Source: Methylorubrum populi (lineage in GTDB: Bacteria; Pseudomonadota; Alphaproteobacteria; Rhizobiales; Beijerinckiaceae). From it: DNA of 64,000 nt. The stretch is from positions 1 through 64,000 of the forward strand of contig DYYG01000039.1 of NCBI GenBank assembly GCA_020741775.1, read 5' to 3'. Below are positions 42,270-49,904 of this stretch, one piece after another. The position numbers and the translations under genes were made by a program. Numbering within the stretch: position 1 is the first letter of the stretch; the number at the start of each line of letters is the position of its first letter. The notes under the pieces are model-generated. The model worked only from the letters and a program-made list of their open reading frames with translations, was not told the DNA's origin and ran no database searches.

Positions 42270-43142
42270 TCAGGGCGTCGTCTGGAAGCTGTAGAGGGCG
42301 CCGATGGCGACGGTCACGCCGTCGCTCGTGCCGAGGCGCCGAACGATGGGGCTCGCTGCGGCGGAGGCGACCAAGCGATCGTAGCGGACATAGCCGACCG
42401 TCTGCCACGCCTCCGACCAATCGTAGCCCAGGGCCACCGTCGCGCCGACGGAGCGGGGGCCGCCGCTGGCGCGGTAGGGCGCGAAGAACGGGTTCACGGC
42501 GGCGGAGGCGGCGGGCACGTCGAAATCGAGCCGCATCGCAGCGGTATCGCCGAGGACGAAACGGGGGCCGCCGCTGAGGGTGAAGCGTCCGAAGCGTCCG
42601 ACAAGGTCGGCGGCGAGCTTGGCCACGATCCCGTCATGGGCGCGCACGCCCTGGGTAACCTCCGCCCGCAGCCGCAGCGTGTCGTCGATGGGCCAGGCCT
42701 CGACGAACAGGCCGAGGCCGACCGTGTTCGGCAGGCGGGGCAGGCCGGCGAGGCGACGGTCGTCGGAGGCGCTGCGGCCATTGCGGAAGTCGAGCACGGC
42801 GCCGACCAGAAGCGGGCGCTCGCCGAGGAGGGTGGCATCGACCGCGTCATCGGGCGAGAACCATTCCCGCGGCTCGTCGGCCCTGCGGAACGAGGCATAG
42901 GGCATGGCCCAGAGTCCGAACTCGCGGGCGCCCTGAAAGCGAGGGCCGCTGCCGGCGAAGCCGCCGACCGAGATCACCGTGCCGGGCGCGAACAGAGCGG
43001 ACAGGTCGTCGGCGCGAGAGGGGGTAGCGAGGAGCGCGGCCGCGAGCGCCGCCAAACCGGCCTTCGCCAACGGCGCCCGCAAGGGCGCCCGCCGCGAGCG
43101 CTTCTCCGGGGGCCTGCCCGGCCGCTGCTTCTGACGGCTCAC
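42270..43142 (-). CDS. MipA/OmpV-family outer membrane protein
   Basis: A 290-residue protein with a basic N-terminus and a signal peptide (GLAALAAALLATPSRADDLS), then a beta-barrel made of alternating strands. Family landmarks are LLVGAVLDFRNGRSASDDRR, LFVEAWPIDDTLRLRAEVTQ and the final VTVAIGALYSFQTTP with an aromatic outer-membrane end. MipA/OmpV proteins are scaffold or porin-like components of the outer membrane. It is monocistronic and transcribed away from an AT-rich intergenic segment. Confidence 0.82.
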   Translation of the reverse strand: MSRQKQRPGRPPEKRSRRAPLRAPLAKAGLAALAAALLATPSRADDLSALFAPGTVISVGGFAGSGPRFQGAREFGLWAMPYASFRRADEPREWFSPDDAVDATLLGERPLLVGAVLDFRNGRSASDDRRLAGLPRLPNTVGLGLFVEAWPIDDTLRLRAEVTQGVRAHDGIVAKLAADLVGRFGRFTLSGGPRFVLGDTAAMRLDFDVPAASAAVNPFFAPYRASGGPRSVGATVALGYDWSEAWQTVGYVRYDRLVASAAASPIVRRLGTSDGVTVAIGALYSFQTTP

Positions 43143-43309
43143 CGCTGACTTCCCCCGACCCGTCGGCGACGCCGATTTCCCATGCCGCGGTTAGCACGGA
43201 TACGGCCACGTTTCGACGACCCGTCCCAGTTCTCGTGAATGATCGGTTATTGCGCGCCGTCATGAGGGCTGGGCCATCTTCGCAGGATGGCGCCATCTCC
43301 AGTTCCCTA

Positions 43310-43445
43310 GGAGCCGATGTGATGCATTCGGGCTAATCCTGAATGGGGTGATACAGATTCGATGAAATGATGGCTGGAAAAGTAGCGCCAAGAGTCGACT
43401 TATTTTGTTTTGTTTGATTTAGTATAACTGTATTTTTTGATCGAC
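43310..43445. promoter_or_regulatory. AT-rich intergenic segment
   Basis: Within a genome-wide GC-rich background this stretch includes TTATTTTGTTTTGTTTGATT and TATAACTGTATTTTTTGATC. It lies between a minus-strand outer-membrane gene and the plus-strand gene at 43665, so it is probably a promoter/silencer region. T-rich runs of this kind are favoured by MucR/H-NS-like proteins. I see no gene in 43143-43664. Confidence 0.45.
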
Positions 43446-43664
43446 CGCCTCGTCAAGATCTGGGTTTGGCGCAAAGCGTCGCCGTCATCGATTGTGAGCG
43501 ACATGCATGTTGGCCCGGTCTTCTCGCTTCAGGCTCGGCACGGGCCCGGCACCCGGCGATGCCGGATGGACGGCCTCCCGGTCGCAGGCTTTCCCGAAAG
43601 CCGGTCCCGCGGTCCCCGGGCCGAGGGGCGCCATGCGCGAGAGCCTCATGCGAAGGAGCGGCGG

Positions 43665-44057
43665 ATGGCTCGTTTTCTCCTGAGATGCAGGCGATGCCGG
43701 CAGCCGATCCTCAGCGATGCACGGTGTTGCCCCCATTGTGCGGTGGCCCGGCCGGTCGCCGCAGGGAGATGGCCGCCCGCCATCCTGCTCGGGGGGCTCG
43801 CCCTCGTGATCGCCCTCCTGGCCCTGCACCGCTACGACGGAGCCTTTCCCTCGTCCCTTATCCGGCCGGTCACCCTCGTGACCGGGGCGGCGACCGTCGC
43901 GGGCCGGAATGTCACGGCGGCTGATCTGCCGGACCGAGCGGACATATCCTCGATCGCGTGCCGGAAGCGCGGGGGCGTCGCCGTGCTCCTGCGACAGCCC
44001 GATGGCGGAAGCGTGCAGCGCTGCGCCGTCACCTTCGACGATGCCGATGCGAGATGA
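43665..44057 (+). CDS. Membrane protein with N-terminal zinc ribbon, 130 aa
   Basis: ATG 43665 has AAGGAG 7 bases upstream. The first 25 residues hold CRRCRQ and CCPHCA, a four-cysteine zinc-ribbon pattern. One transmembrane helix follows (PPAILLGGLALVIALLALHR), then a ~75-residue outer domain with two more cysteines (IACRKRGGVAVLL, QRCAVTF). It is probably anchored in the inner membrane with the ribbon inside. The function is unknown. It is followed after 103 bases by another single-helix protein, possibly in one operon. Confidence 0.65.
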   Translation: MARFLLRCRRCRQPILSDARCCPHCAVARPVAAGRWPPAILLGGLALVIALLALHRYDGAFPSSLIRPVTLVTGAATVAGRNVTAADLPDRADISSIACRKRGGVAVLLRQPDGGSVQRCAVTFDDADAR

Positions 44058-44160
44058 GGGGACGCGATGCGAAGGCGTGCCCGAAGGGGCGGTGAGATCT
44101 CGGATTCGGTCGGTTCGAACGAGGGCATCCGTGTCGGCGACGTGATCGGTCAAGCGAGCG

Positions 44161-44955
44161 ATGCGTGACATCGCCTGGAGGAGATTCGTGGTGAGGCTCC
44201 CTGTGCATCAATCCGCTCTATCCGCGCCGCAGAACTTCATCGCCGAAGAGGCTTCGCGGCGTTCGTCGCGGCATCGCTGGCGGATCGTCTCGGTCGCGCT
44301 GATCGTCGGAGCCGTCGGCGGCGGATCGTGGCTGGCCATGACGGATGAGGGCCGGCGGCTCTCCGGACGGGACGGCGCCGCCATCCCGGCGAGACTGCCG
44401 GACCGGGAAATGACCCTGTCGGAAAGGATCGAGCGTGAACGGGATCTCCTCGCACAATTGAGGCGGCTCGATGGGCCGCCCTCTCCGCCGCCGTCTCAGA
44501 CCGCGTCCCAGGGGGCTCTCCAGGAGGCGTCGCTCTCCCTGGCGGCGCCACCATCCGGTGTCCTGCCGAGAGCGGAGACTCCTCCCCTCGCAACCGTGCC
44601 GCGGCCTGCGGAGCAGGCGGAGACGACAGCCAGCATCGCGGGCCATCCCGACAGGGCCGGCCTTCGCGGCGGCCTCCGATCCGCGACGGAGGCGTCGCCG
44701 CAGGGCGAGAACGCCATCGACAAGGCGGATCTGTATCTCAGCCGCGGCCAATATACGATCGCGCGGTATCTCTACGAGGAAGCCTATCGCGACGGCGAGA
44801 TTCTCGGCGCTCTCGGCATGGCGAAGAGTTACGACGCGGCCCATCTCAAATCGCTCGGTTTGAAGAACAGGGGCGATCCGCAGAAGTCGCGCGTCTGGTA
44901 TCGGCGCGCATCCGACTTGAGCCTCAGAGGGTCTCGCAAAACCCTCGATCCCTGA
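44161..44955 (+). CDS. Single-pass membrane protein with C-terminal TPR/Sel1-like segment
   Basis: A 264-residue protein. One helix (WRIVSVALIVGAVGGGSWLA, about residues 40-60) is followed by a coiled-coil stretch (MTLSERIERERDLLAQLRRL), a proline/serine-rich linker and a C-terminal tetratricopeptide-like repeat. The repeat reads KADLYLSRGQYTIARYLYEE, then ALGMAKSYDAAHLKSLGL. The layout suggests a periplasmic scaffold. It resembles small TPR proteins next to secretion or envelope genes, but no such genes are here. Confidence 0.65.
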   Translation: MRDIAWRRFVVRLPVHQSALSAPQNFIAEEASRRSSRHRWRIVSVALIVGAVGGGSWLAMTDEGRRLSGRDGAAIPARLPDREMTLSERIERERDLLAQLRRLDGPPSPPPSQTASQGALQEASLSLAAPPSGVLPRAETPPLATVPRPAEQAETTASIAGHPDRAGLRGGLRSATEASPQGENAIDKADLYLSRGQYTIARYLYEEAYRDGEILGALGMAKSYDAAHLKSLGLKNRGDPQKSRVWYRRASDLSLRGSRKTLDP

Positions 44956-45091
44956 ACGAGGTGTCCTCGTCCGGCGTCGCCGGGCCGCCCGGATGAGGAG
45001 CCCGCCGTCCGTCGTCATCCCGCGCCTGCCAAAAGGCGGAAACCTTTCGCGGGGATGGCTTCTTATTCGGAAGAAGCCAATGAGGTCGACG

Positions 45092-45286
45092 ATGTCGGAG
45101 ATGAAGGCGAAGCAGGAAGTGCCGGGGGCTCGGCCCGCCGGCAAGGAGGACGATCTTCCGGATGTCGGACCGACCGGGCCGGCCTCCGTCGAGGGCGAGA
45201 AAACCGGGCCGCAGACGGGGGGATATGACCGGCAATCGCCGGATCGCTCCTCCGACAATGCCAAGGGCGGCTACGGCGCCGGCTGA
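45092..45286 (+). CDS. Small hydrophilic, probably disordered protein, 64 aa
   Basis: It begins MSEMKAKQEVPGARPAGKED and continues rich in Gly, Pro, Asp and Ser with no hydrophobic core. GAGG lies 9 bases upstream of ATG 45092. ATG 45080 is an alternative start. Such sequences resemble stress-associated disordered proteins. No family is recognised. The spacing to neighbours does not settle whether it is in an operon. Confidence 0.45.
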   Translation: MSEMKAKQEVPGARPAGKEDDLPDVGPTGPASVEGEKTGPQTGGYDRQSPDRSSDNAKGGYGAG

Positions 45287-45470
45287 GGCGTTCGGGCGGG
45301 AGAGCCGCGCGGCGGCCCTCCCGGTCGTCGGCAGGGTCGCCTCAGATCCGGTGACGCATCGTCAGGCGTTCACGGGCGATGCTCACGGTCGGGCCGGAGG
45401 CTCCGGCCGGAAAACGGGCCGCCCGGCTGAACAAGGCCCCCAGATGCTCGTTGCCGTGCAGGAGGCCGGC

Positions 45471-45665
45471 ATGAAGAACCCCATGATGAGCCTGTGGCTC
45501 TCGACAGCGAACCGCGCGGCGGGATGGTGGATGGGCCATGCCGCCAACGCCATGCGCCGCCAGCAGCGCGCGGCTCTCGCCGGAATGACGAAGGCGGCTA
45601 CCGGAACCAAGCCGAAGCGCAGGCGCGCCGCCAGGAAGCGGCCCGGTTCGACATCGCGGACTTAG
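45471..45665 (+). CDS. Small basic protein, 64 aa
   Basis: ATG 45471 has GGAGG 7 bases upstream. The protein reads MKNPMMSLWLSTANRAAGWW, MGHAANAMRRQQRAALAGMT, then a lysine/arginine-rich tail (KPKRRRAARKRPGS). The amphipathic Trp/Met-rich start and the basic end recall small phasin-related or DNA-binding proteins found near PHB genes in Methylobacterium, but I cannot assign it. It ends 6 bases before a set of 16-bp spaced repeats. Confidence 0.5.
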   Translation: MKNPMMSLWLSTANRAAGWWMGHAANAMRRQQRAALAGMTKAATGTKPKRRRAARKRPGSTSRT

Positions 45666-45670
45666 ACGGC

Positions 45671-45767
45671 CTCACAAAACGAGGGCTTCACAAAACGCTG
45701 GCCTCACAAAACTCTTGGTCCCGACCGCGCTCGCATCGGACGCGACGGTGCAGCGGGGTTTTGTGAG
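45671..45767. repeat. Three CTCACAAAAC repeats at 16-bp spacing plus an inverted copy
   Basis: CTCACAAAAC occurs at 45671 and 45703, and TTCACAAAAC at 45687, so the period is exactly 16 bp. The inverted copy GTTTTGTGAG lies at 45758-45767. They are placed between two convergent genes, so a 3'-end hairpin with alternative pairing is as likely as an operator. Confidence 0.6.
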
Positions 45768-45839
45768 AGACACGTGGCCCGCTCTTCTCCGCCCGAGACG
45801 GAGGCCTTTCATCCCAGGGGGAGGCTTCGCGGCGGAAGG

Positions 45840-46418
45840 CTACCAGCACACCCGCGGCAGGCGCCGCTTCCACCGTTCTCCGAGGCGCAACGTCTCGCTG
45901 CCCGTCCTGTCCGGGCGACGGCGCCTGACGAGGGGGGAGGCCGTCTCCACCATGGGCTCGGGCATGTCCGGAAGCTCGGGCATGTCCGGTTCGACGGGGG
46001 CGATCGCCGGAGTCTCCGTAGCCTCGGGCGGGAGTGCGGTCTCGGTCCGGGCGGCGTCCTTCCGGGGCCTGCCGCGGCGGCGCGGAGCGGTCTCGGCCGG
46101 CTCGGGAGCCGGGACGCGACGCACCCGGAACAGTTCCTCCGGAACGGAGACGGGTTCCGGTTCCGGCTCTGGGACCTCCACCACGAGCAGACTCGGCAGG
46201 ATGCGGCGATGTTCCGAATGGGACTCGACCGGCGCCGCCGAGGGCGTCGGAGCGGCTTCGAGGGAGGACCATATCCGCGCGGCCGCCGCTGCGGCCTCGG
46301 CCTGCCCCGTCCGCTTGCGCGGCTCCTGGGGCTGCTTGGAGGGAATGGTGACAGAGCGGGTTTGGCCGCTCGCCTTGGCTTCGACGGTGAAGGGCCGTCG
46401 AACGCGGTTGCGCAACAT
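45840..46418 (-). CDS. AT-hook-containing SyrB-like protein
   Basis: A 192-residue protein with start MLRNRVRRPFTVEAKASGQT then RSVTIPSKQPQEP, a pattern shared by Rhizobiales regulators of the SyrB kind. A single AT-hook core, RRRGRPRKDAA, is near residue 120. Most of the chain is disordered with PEPEPEP and PDMPELPDMPE runs. The C-terminus is basic. It probably binds AT-rich DNA as an accessory regulator. It is monocistronic and convergent with the small genes at 45092-45665. Confidence 0.6.
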   Translation of the reverse strand: MLRNRVRRPFTVEAKASGQTRSVTIPSKQPQEPRKRTGQAEAAAAAARIWSSLEAAPTPSAAPVESHSEHRRILPSLLVVEVPEPEPEPVSVPEELFRVRRVPAPEPAETAPRRRGRPRKDAARTETALPPEATETPAIAPVEPDMPELPDMPEPMVETASPLVRRRRPDRTGSETLRLGERWKRRLPRVCW

Positions 46419-46511
46419 TCGGTTCCTGATACTTGAGATTTCGCGGTGCTGCCGACAACCTGTCAGAATATGCGAACTTAGCAAGCGGGATAGACCGCCG
46501 AAAAAGTCCGC

Positions 46512-47024
46512 TTATACCCGTCCGAGCAGACTTGCGGCCGAGTCGGCCTGTCCCGACCGCAAGCGGGTCACCGCAGCCGTAGCCGCATCGGCCAGGGCCT
46601 GCAATCGTTGCACCGTACTTTTGTCGGGCTCGACCCAGGCACACCAATAGGCGCCGAGGGCGGCGACCGGTGCCGGTGATCCGATCGGCGTCATGACAAG
46701 GCTCCGCACCGACTTGGTCTGGTAGGCGGCGACGGGAACGCGGAGATCGCTCCAGATGTCGGGGATGATGGCGGCCTGATCGTTGAGCATCGCCCAACCC
46801 GAGATGCACTCTTCGAGACGAAACCGGGAGCCGCGCCACAGGGGCGTCATCGCATCCTCCGCCACATAGTGGCAGAACTCACCCTCGCGCAGGACCACGG
46901 CGATGCCGTCCGCCCCGGCCACCGCACGCGCCGTGTCCCGCAGGACGGCCACCATGTCCTCGATGGAGGCGACGGTCAGCAAGCGCGCGCTGGCCGTCTC
47001 CAAACTTGTCACAGTATGCCCCAT
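46512..47024 (-). CDS. GAF-domain protein
   Basis: A 170-residue protein consisting of one GAF fold. Landmarks are SIEDMVAVLRDTARAVAGAD, GIAVVLREGEFCHYVAEDAM, CISGWAMLNDQAAIIPDIWS and VRSLVMTPIGSPAPVAALGA. There is no kinase or cyclase attached. As a free GAF protein it probably senses a small ligand or redox state for a partner kinase. The downstream neighbour (45840-46418) is a DNA-binding-like protein, but the gap is 94 bases and coupling is uncertain. Confidence 0.85.
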   Translation of the reverse strand: MGHTVTSLETASARLLTVASIEDMVAVLRDTARAVAGADGIAVVLREGEFCHYVAEDAMTPLWRGSRFRLEECISGWAMLNDQAAIIPDIWSDLRVPVAAYQTKSVRSLVMTPIGSPAPVAALGAYWCAWVEPDKSTVQRLQALADAATAAVTRLRSGQADSAASLLGRV

Positions 47025-47157
47025 GAGCCGTCACCCGAGGGCTGCTGCGTGAACCGGGGCGGGAGCATACAGGCTCGGGGGCAGCGATGCACCTGGGAGG
47101 AGAGAACGCCCTGCCATCGGGCGAGGGCCGGTCCCGACCTCCCAGTCCCGCGCCCCG

Positions 47158-47706
47158 CTACTTGCCGAAGAAGCGGGGGTCGAGGGCGGCGAGGGCCAGA
47201 AGGGGCGGCGGCATCGCCACGCCGGCCGTCCGCATCTCGCGGGCCGCAGCGCGACAGGCCGTCTGATCGTCCGCCGCCGCCGCGGTCTCGACCTTCCCGA
47301 CCAGCGCCGCGTCCGGCCGCGGTCCCGCAGCGGGTGTGCCCGGCGCCGGGGGCACCTTCGCCTCGGCATTGGCTTGAGCCAGGACGTTCTTCTGGCCCTT
47401 CGGCGCCGTCTCGCCGGAGGGGACCGGGCCGCTGAGGCTCGATTTCTGCTGCGGTTCACCGCCCGAGGAGGAGGGCGAGCCGCCTCCCGACTTGCCGGAC
47501 GGGTTCGAGACCGCCGTCGCCTGTTGCGGCGGCGTCGCGGCGGCCTGCTTGGCCGGCTCCGGCTGCTTCACGAAGGCCAGGAGTTCCTGGCAGAGATTGG
47601 CCGGCTTGCCGGGCGCGGCCGGCGCCTCCTGGGCCGCGGCGGCGCCGACGAGAAGGATGGGCGCGAGGCCGATTCCGAACAGGCGGGCAAGGGACGGATG
47701 CTTCAT
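47158..47706 (-). CDS. Exported hypothetical protein, Pro/Ala-rich
   Basis: A 182-residue protein with a signal peptide (LFGIGLAPILLVGAAAAQEA). The mature part contains two conserved-looking ends, ANLCQELLAFVKQPEPAK and AAADDQTACRAAAREMRTAG followed by FFGK. A long disordered linker rich in Gly, Ser and Pro joins them. The two cysteines could form a disulfide. It is periplasmic or envelope-bound and of unknown role. It is preceded by a single-module palindromic repeat at 47717. Confidence 0.65.
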   Translation of the reverse strand: MKHPSLARLFGIGLAPILLVGAAAAQEAPAAPGKPANLCQELLAFVKQPEPAKQAAATPPQQATAVSNPSGKSGGGSPSSSGGEPQQKSSLSGPVPSGETAPKGQKNVLAQANAEAKVPPAPGTPAAGPRPDAALVGKVETAAAADDQTACRAAAREMRTAGVAMPPPLLALAALDPRFFGK

Positions 47707-47716
47707 CGGGCTCGCT

Positions 47717-47770
47717 CCTAGCGCATCGTCCCGAAAGGTGGTTTCCGGCTTTCGGGAACAGACGATGCGG
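47717..47770 (-). repeat. Palindromic repeat, single module (copy C)
   Basis: Read on the minus strand it gives CCGCATCGTC...CCCGAAAGCCGG..CCACCTTTCGGG...GCGCTAGG, the same scaffold as the second module of copies A and B. Outer arms GCATCGTC/GACGATGC are complementary. It lies directly upstream of the gene at 47158-47706. Confidence 0.6.
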
Positions 47771-47849
47771 AAACAAGGATCTCGTGCATCGTCCGCGATC
47801 GGGGTCCGGGGCGATGCACAAGGGACGGTGGCCGAGCAGGGATCGGTGC

Positions 47850-48095
47850 TCAGGAGCGCTTCGGATGCGAGCCCGTCCCCTCGGCCTTGCCGTGGGGCTC
47901 GGCTTCCGATCCGAACTCGTCGGGGGCCGGGTCGCCGTTCCAGCGCGGACCGACGAGGTTGGTGCCCGGCTCCGACACCCGCGCGCCGGACGTGGCGAAG
48001 GCCTGGTAGGCGAATTTCTGATTGCTCGTGAGCGCGAACATGGCCAGCACCCCAAGGGCGATGGCGGCGATCACGGCGGCGAGGAAGGCTTTCAT
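47850..48095 (-). CDS. Small exported/membrane-anchored protein, 81 aa
   Basis: It begins with a hydrophobic segment (AFLAAVIAAIALGVLAMFAL), then TSNQKFAYQAFATSGARVSE and a hydrophilic acidic tail. It lies 97 bases after the end of the formate dehydrogenase cytochrome b gene and in the same direction, so it may be the last gene of that operon. It appears intact but of unknown function. Similar small proteins follow other cytochrome genes in Methylobacterium, as I recall. Confidence 0.6.
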   Translation of the reverse strand: MKAFLAAVIAAIALGVLAMFALTSNQKFAYQAFATSGARVSEPGTNLVGPRWNGDPAPDEFGSEAEPHGKAEGTGSHPKRS

Positions 48096-48192
48096 CGTCT
48101 GTCTTCCGTCTATGGCTCCCCGCCGGACCGGGGCCCGGTTCGGCGGGGGAGAAGCGTCTCGGGGTAACGCGCCAGGGCGGTCTCGGGCCGCG

Positions 48193-49230
48193 TCACTCCG
48201 CCGGGGCCGGATGGCCCTTGAGCTGCGGCCCGCTGGCGGTGCGCGCCTGCTCCTGCTCGACCCAGAGGTCGTGGTGGACGCGGGCCCAGGCCAGATCGAC
48301 CTTGCCGCTGCCCATGGCGTCGTAGGCGCCCTCCATGCCGAGCGTGCCGATATAGATGTGGGCCAGGATGCCGGCGATGAAGACGATGCCGATCAGCGAG
48401 TGGATCACCTGCATCACCTGCATCCCGTTGATGTCGGTGAGCGCGAACGGGAACAGCATCATCAGGCCGGTGACGGCCATGGCGGCGCCGAAACCGGCGA
48501 CCATCCAGAACACGCCCTTCTGGCCCGCATTGAAGCGGCCGGCATGGGGATGCTTGCTGCCGATGAAGCCGCCGCCGGCCTTGATCCAGGCCCAGTCGAT
48601 CCGGTTCGGGATGTTGTCCTTGATCCAGAGCACGACCATGAAGGCGACGCCGAGCATGAACGGCCAAGCCAGGTAGACGTGGCTGTACTTGGCCCATTGC
48701 GCCAGGGCGCCGAAGGCCTCGGGGCCGATCAGCGGCATCAGCAGGCGCTTGCCGAAGATGTAGTTCAGGCCCGACAGCGACAGGATGATGAAGCAGACCG
48801 CCGTCATCCAGTGGGTGAAGCGCTCGAAGGCGTTGAAGCGCAGCAGCTTCTTCCCCGATTCCTGGCTGTGCTCCATCATGATCCGGCCTCGGAACAGGAA
48901 GAACGCAGCCAGCGCGGCCAGCATCCCGAGGATCACCAGCGCCCCGATCCACGGCAGCCAGCCCTCGCGGAAATTCTGATACTCGCGGCCCTGCGGCTGG
49001 ATCAGGTTGGCGGCCTTGCCGTCGGGGATCGAGATCCGGCCCCGGATCTTGGAATCCTGCTTGAACAGGAACTCTTCATTGACGGAATCCGCCGTCGGCC
49101 GCGCGCCCATCGGGTTCTGGCCGTCGGCCTGGATCGGGTTCTGCGCCTGGGCCGGACTGACGGCGCCAGGCAGAGCGAGGAGCGTCACCGCCAGAAGGAG
49201 GGTGCTGAGGAAGGTCGTTGCCCGCCGCAT
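48193..49230 (-). CDS. Formate dehydrogenase cytochrome b556 (gamma) subunit
   Basis: A 345-residue membrane anchor of the formate dehydrogenase. The signal peptide (TLLLAVTLLALPGAVSPAQA) and a ~70-residue periplasmic arm precede four helices. Haem-ligand histidines lie in FNAFERFTHWMTAVCF, KYSHVYLAWPF and QVIHSLIGIVFIAGILAHIY. It accepts electrons from the iron-sulfur subunit and passes them to quinone. I start at ATG 49230, just before the signal. The long N-terminal arm occurs in the FdhC/FdoI subgroup of alphaproteobacteria. It is the last structural gene of the operon. Confidence 0.92.
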   Translation of the reverse strand: MRRATTFLSTLLLAVTLLALPGAVSPAQAQNPIQADGQNPMGARPTADSVNEEFLFKQDSKIRGRISIPDGKAANLIQPQGREYQNFREGWLPWIGALVILGMLAALAAFFLFRGRIMMEHSQESGKKLLRFNAFERFTHWMTAVCFIILSLSGLNYIFGKRLLMPLIGPEAFGALAQWAKYSHVYLAWPFMLGVAFMVVLWIKDNIPNRIDWAWIKAGGGFIGSKHPHAGRFNAGQKGVFWMVAGFGAAMAVTGLMMLFPFALTDINGMQVMQVIHSLIGIVFIAGILAHIYIGTLGMEGAYDAMGSGKVDLAWARVHHDLWVEQEQARTASGPQLKGHPAPAE

Positions 49231-49291
49231 CGGCGTTCCTTTCGAAGGCTCGTCACATCGCGCGGGCCCGGAGGCCCGCGCCGGCATCGGC

Positions 49292-49888
49292 TCAGATCGC
49301 GACGGTCTCGCGATACGCCGTCTTCCAGCCCCAGGCGCCGGAGCCGTAGCCGCGCTTGATCACCCGCTGCTTGTAGATCTCGGCGATCATCTCGCCGTCA
49401 CCGGCCAGCAGGGCCTTGGTCGAGCACATCTCGGCGCAGAGCGGCAGCTTGCCCTCGGCAAGGCGGTTCGAGCCGTATTTCTCGTATTCGGCGGTCGAGA
49501 AATCGGGCTCGGGCCCGCCGGAGCAGTAGGTGCACTTGTCCATCTTGCCGCGCGAGCCGAAATTCCCGACGCGGGGATATTGCGGCGCGCCGAACGGGCA
49601 GGCGTAGAAGCAGTAGCCGCAGCCGATGCAGATGTCCTTGGAGTGCAGCACCACCGCATCGGCGGTGGTGTAGAAGCAGTTCACCGGGCACACCGCCGCG
49701 CAGGGCGCGTCGGTGCAGTGCATGCAGGCCATCGAGACCGAGCGCTCGCCGGGCTTGCCGTCGTTGAGGGTGACGACGCGGCGGCGATTGATGCCCCACG
49801 GCACCTCGTGCTCGTTCTTGCAGGCGGTGACGCAGGCGTTGCACTCGATGCAGCGGTCCGCGTCGCAGAGGAACTTCATCCGGGCCAT
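49292..49888 (-). CDS. Formate dehydrogenase iron-sulfur (beta) subunit
   Basis: A 198-residue electron-transfer subunit with four 4Fe-4S sites: CIECNACVTACKNE, CMHCTDAPCAAVCPVNC, CIGCGYCFYACPFG and CTYCSGG/CAEMC. It has no membrane helix of its own and would sit between the catalytic and cytochrome b subunits. It is shorter than E. coli FdnH (294 aa), because it lacks the C-terminal helix. The gene lies 17 bases after the catalytic gene and 61 bases before the cytochrome gene in one operon. Confidence 0.95.
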   Translation of the reverse strand: MARMKFLCDADRCIECNACVTACKNEHEVPWGINRRRVVTLNDGKPGERSVSMACMHCTDAPCAAVCPVNCFYTTADAVVLHSKDICIGCGYCFYACPFGAPQYPRVGNFGSRGKMDKCTYCSGGPEPDFSTAEYEKYGSNRLAEGKLPLCAEMCSTKALLAGDGEMIAEIYKQRVIKRGYGSGAWGWKTAYRETVAI

Positions 49889-49904
49889 ATTCGGTCGCTC
49901 CTCG

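Noticed and set aside
45688..46839. 383-residue minus-strand frame covering the AT-hook and GAF genes
   Set aside because: It is in a different frame from both; both have better starts, motifs and composition.
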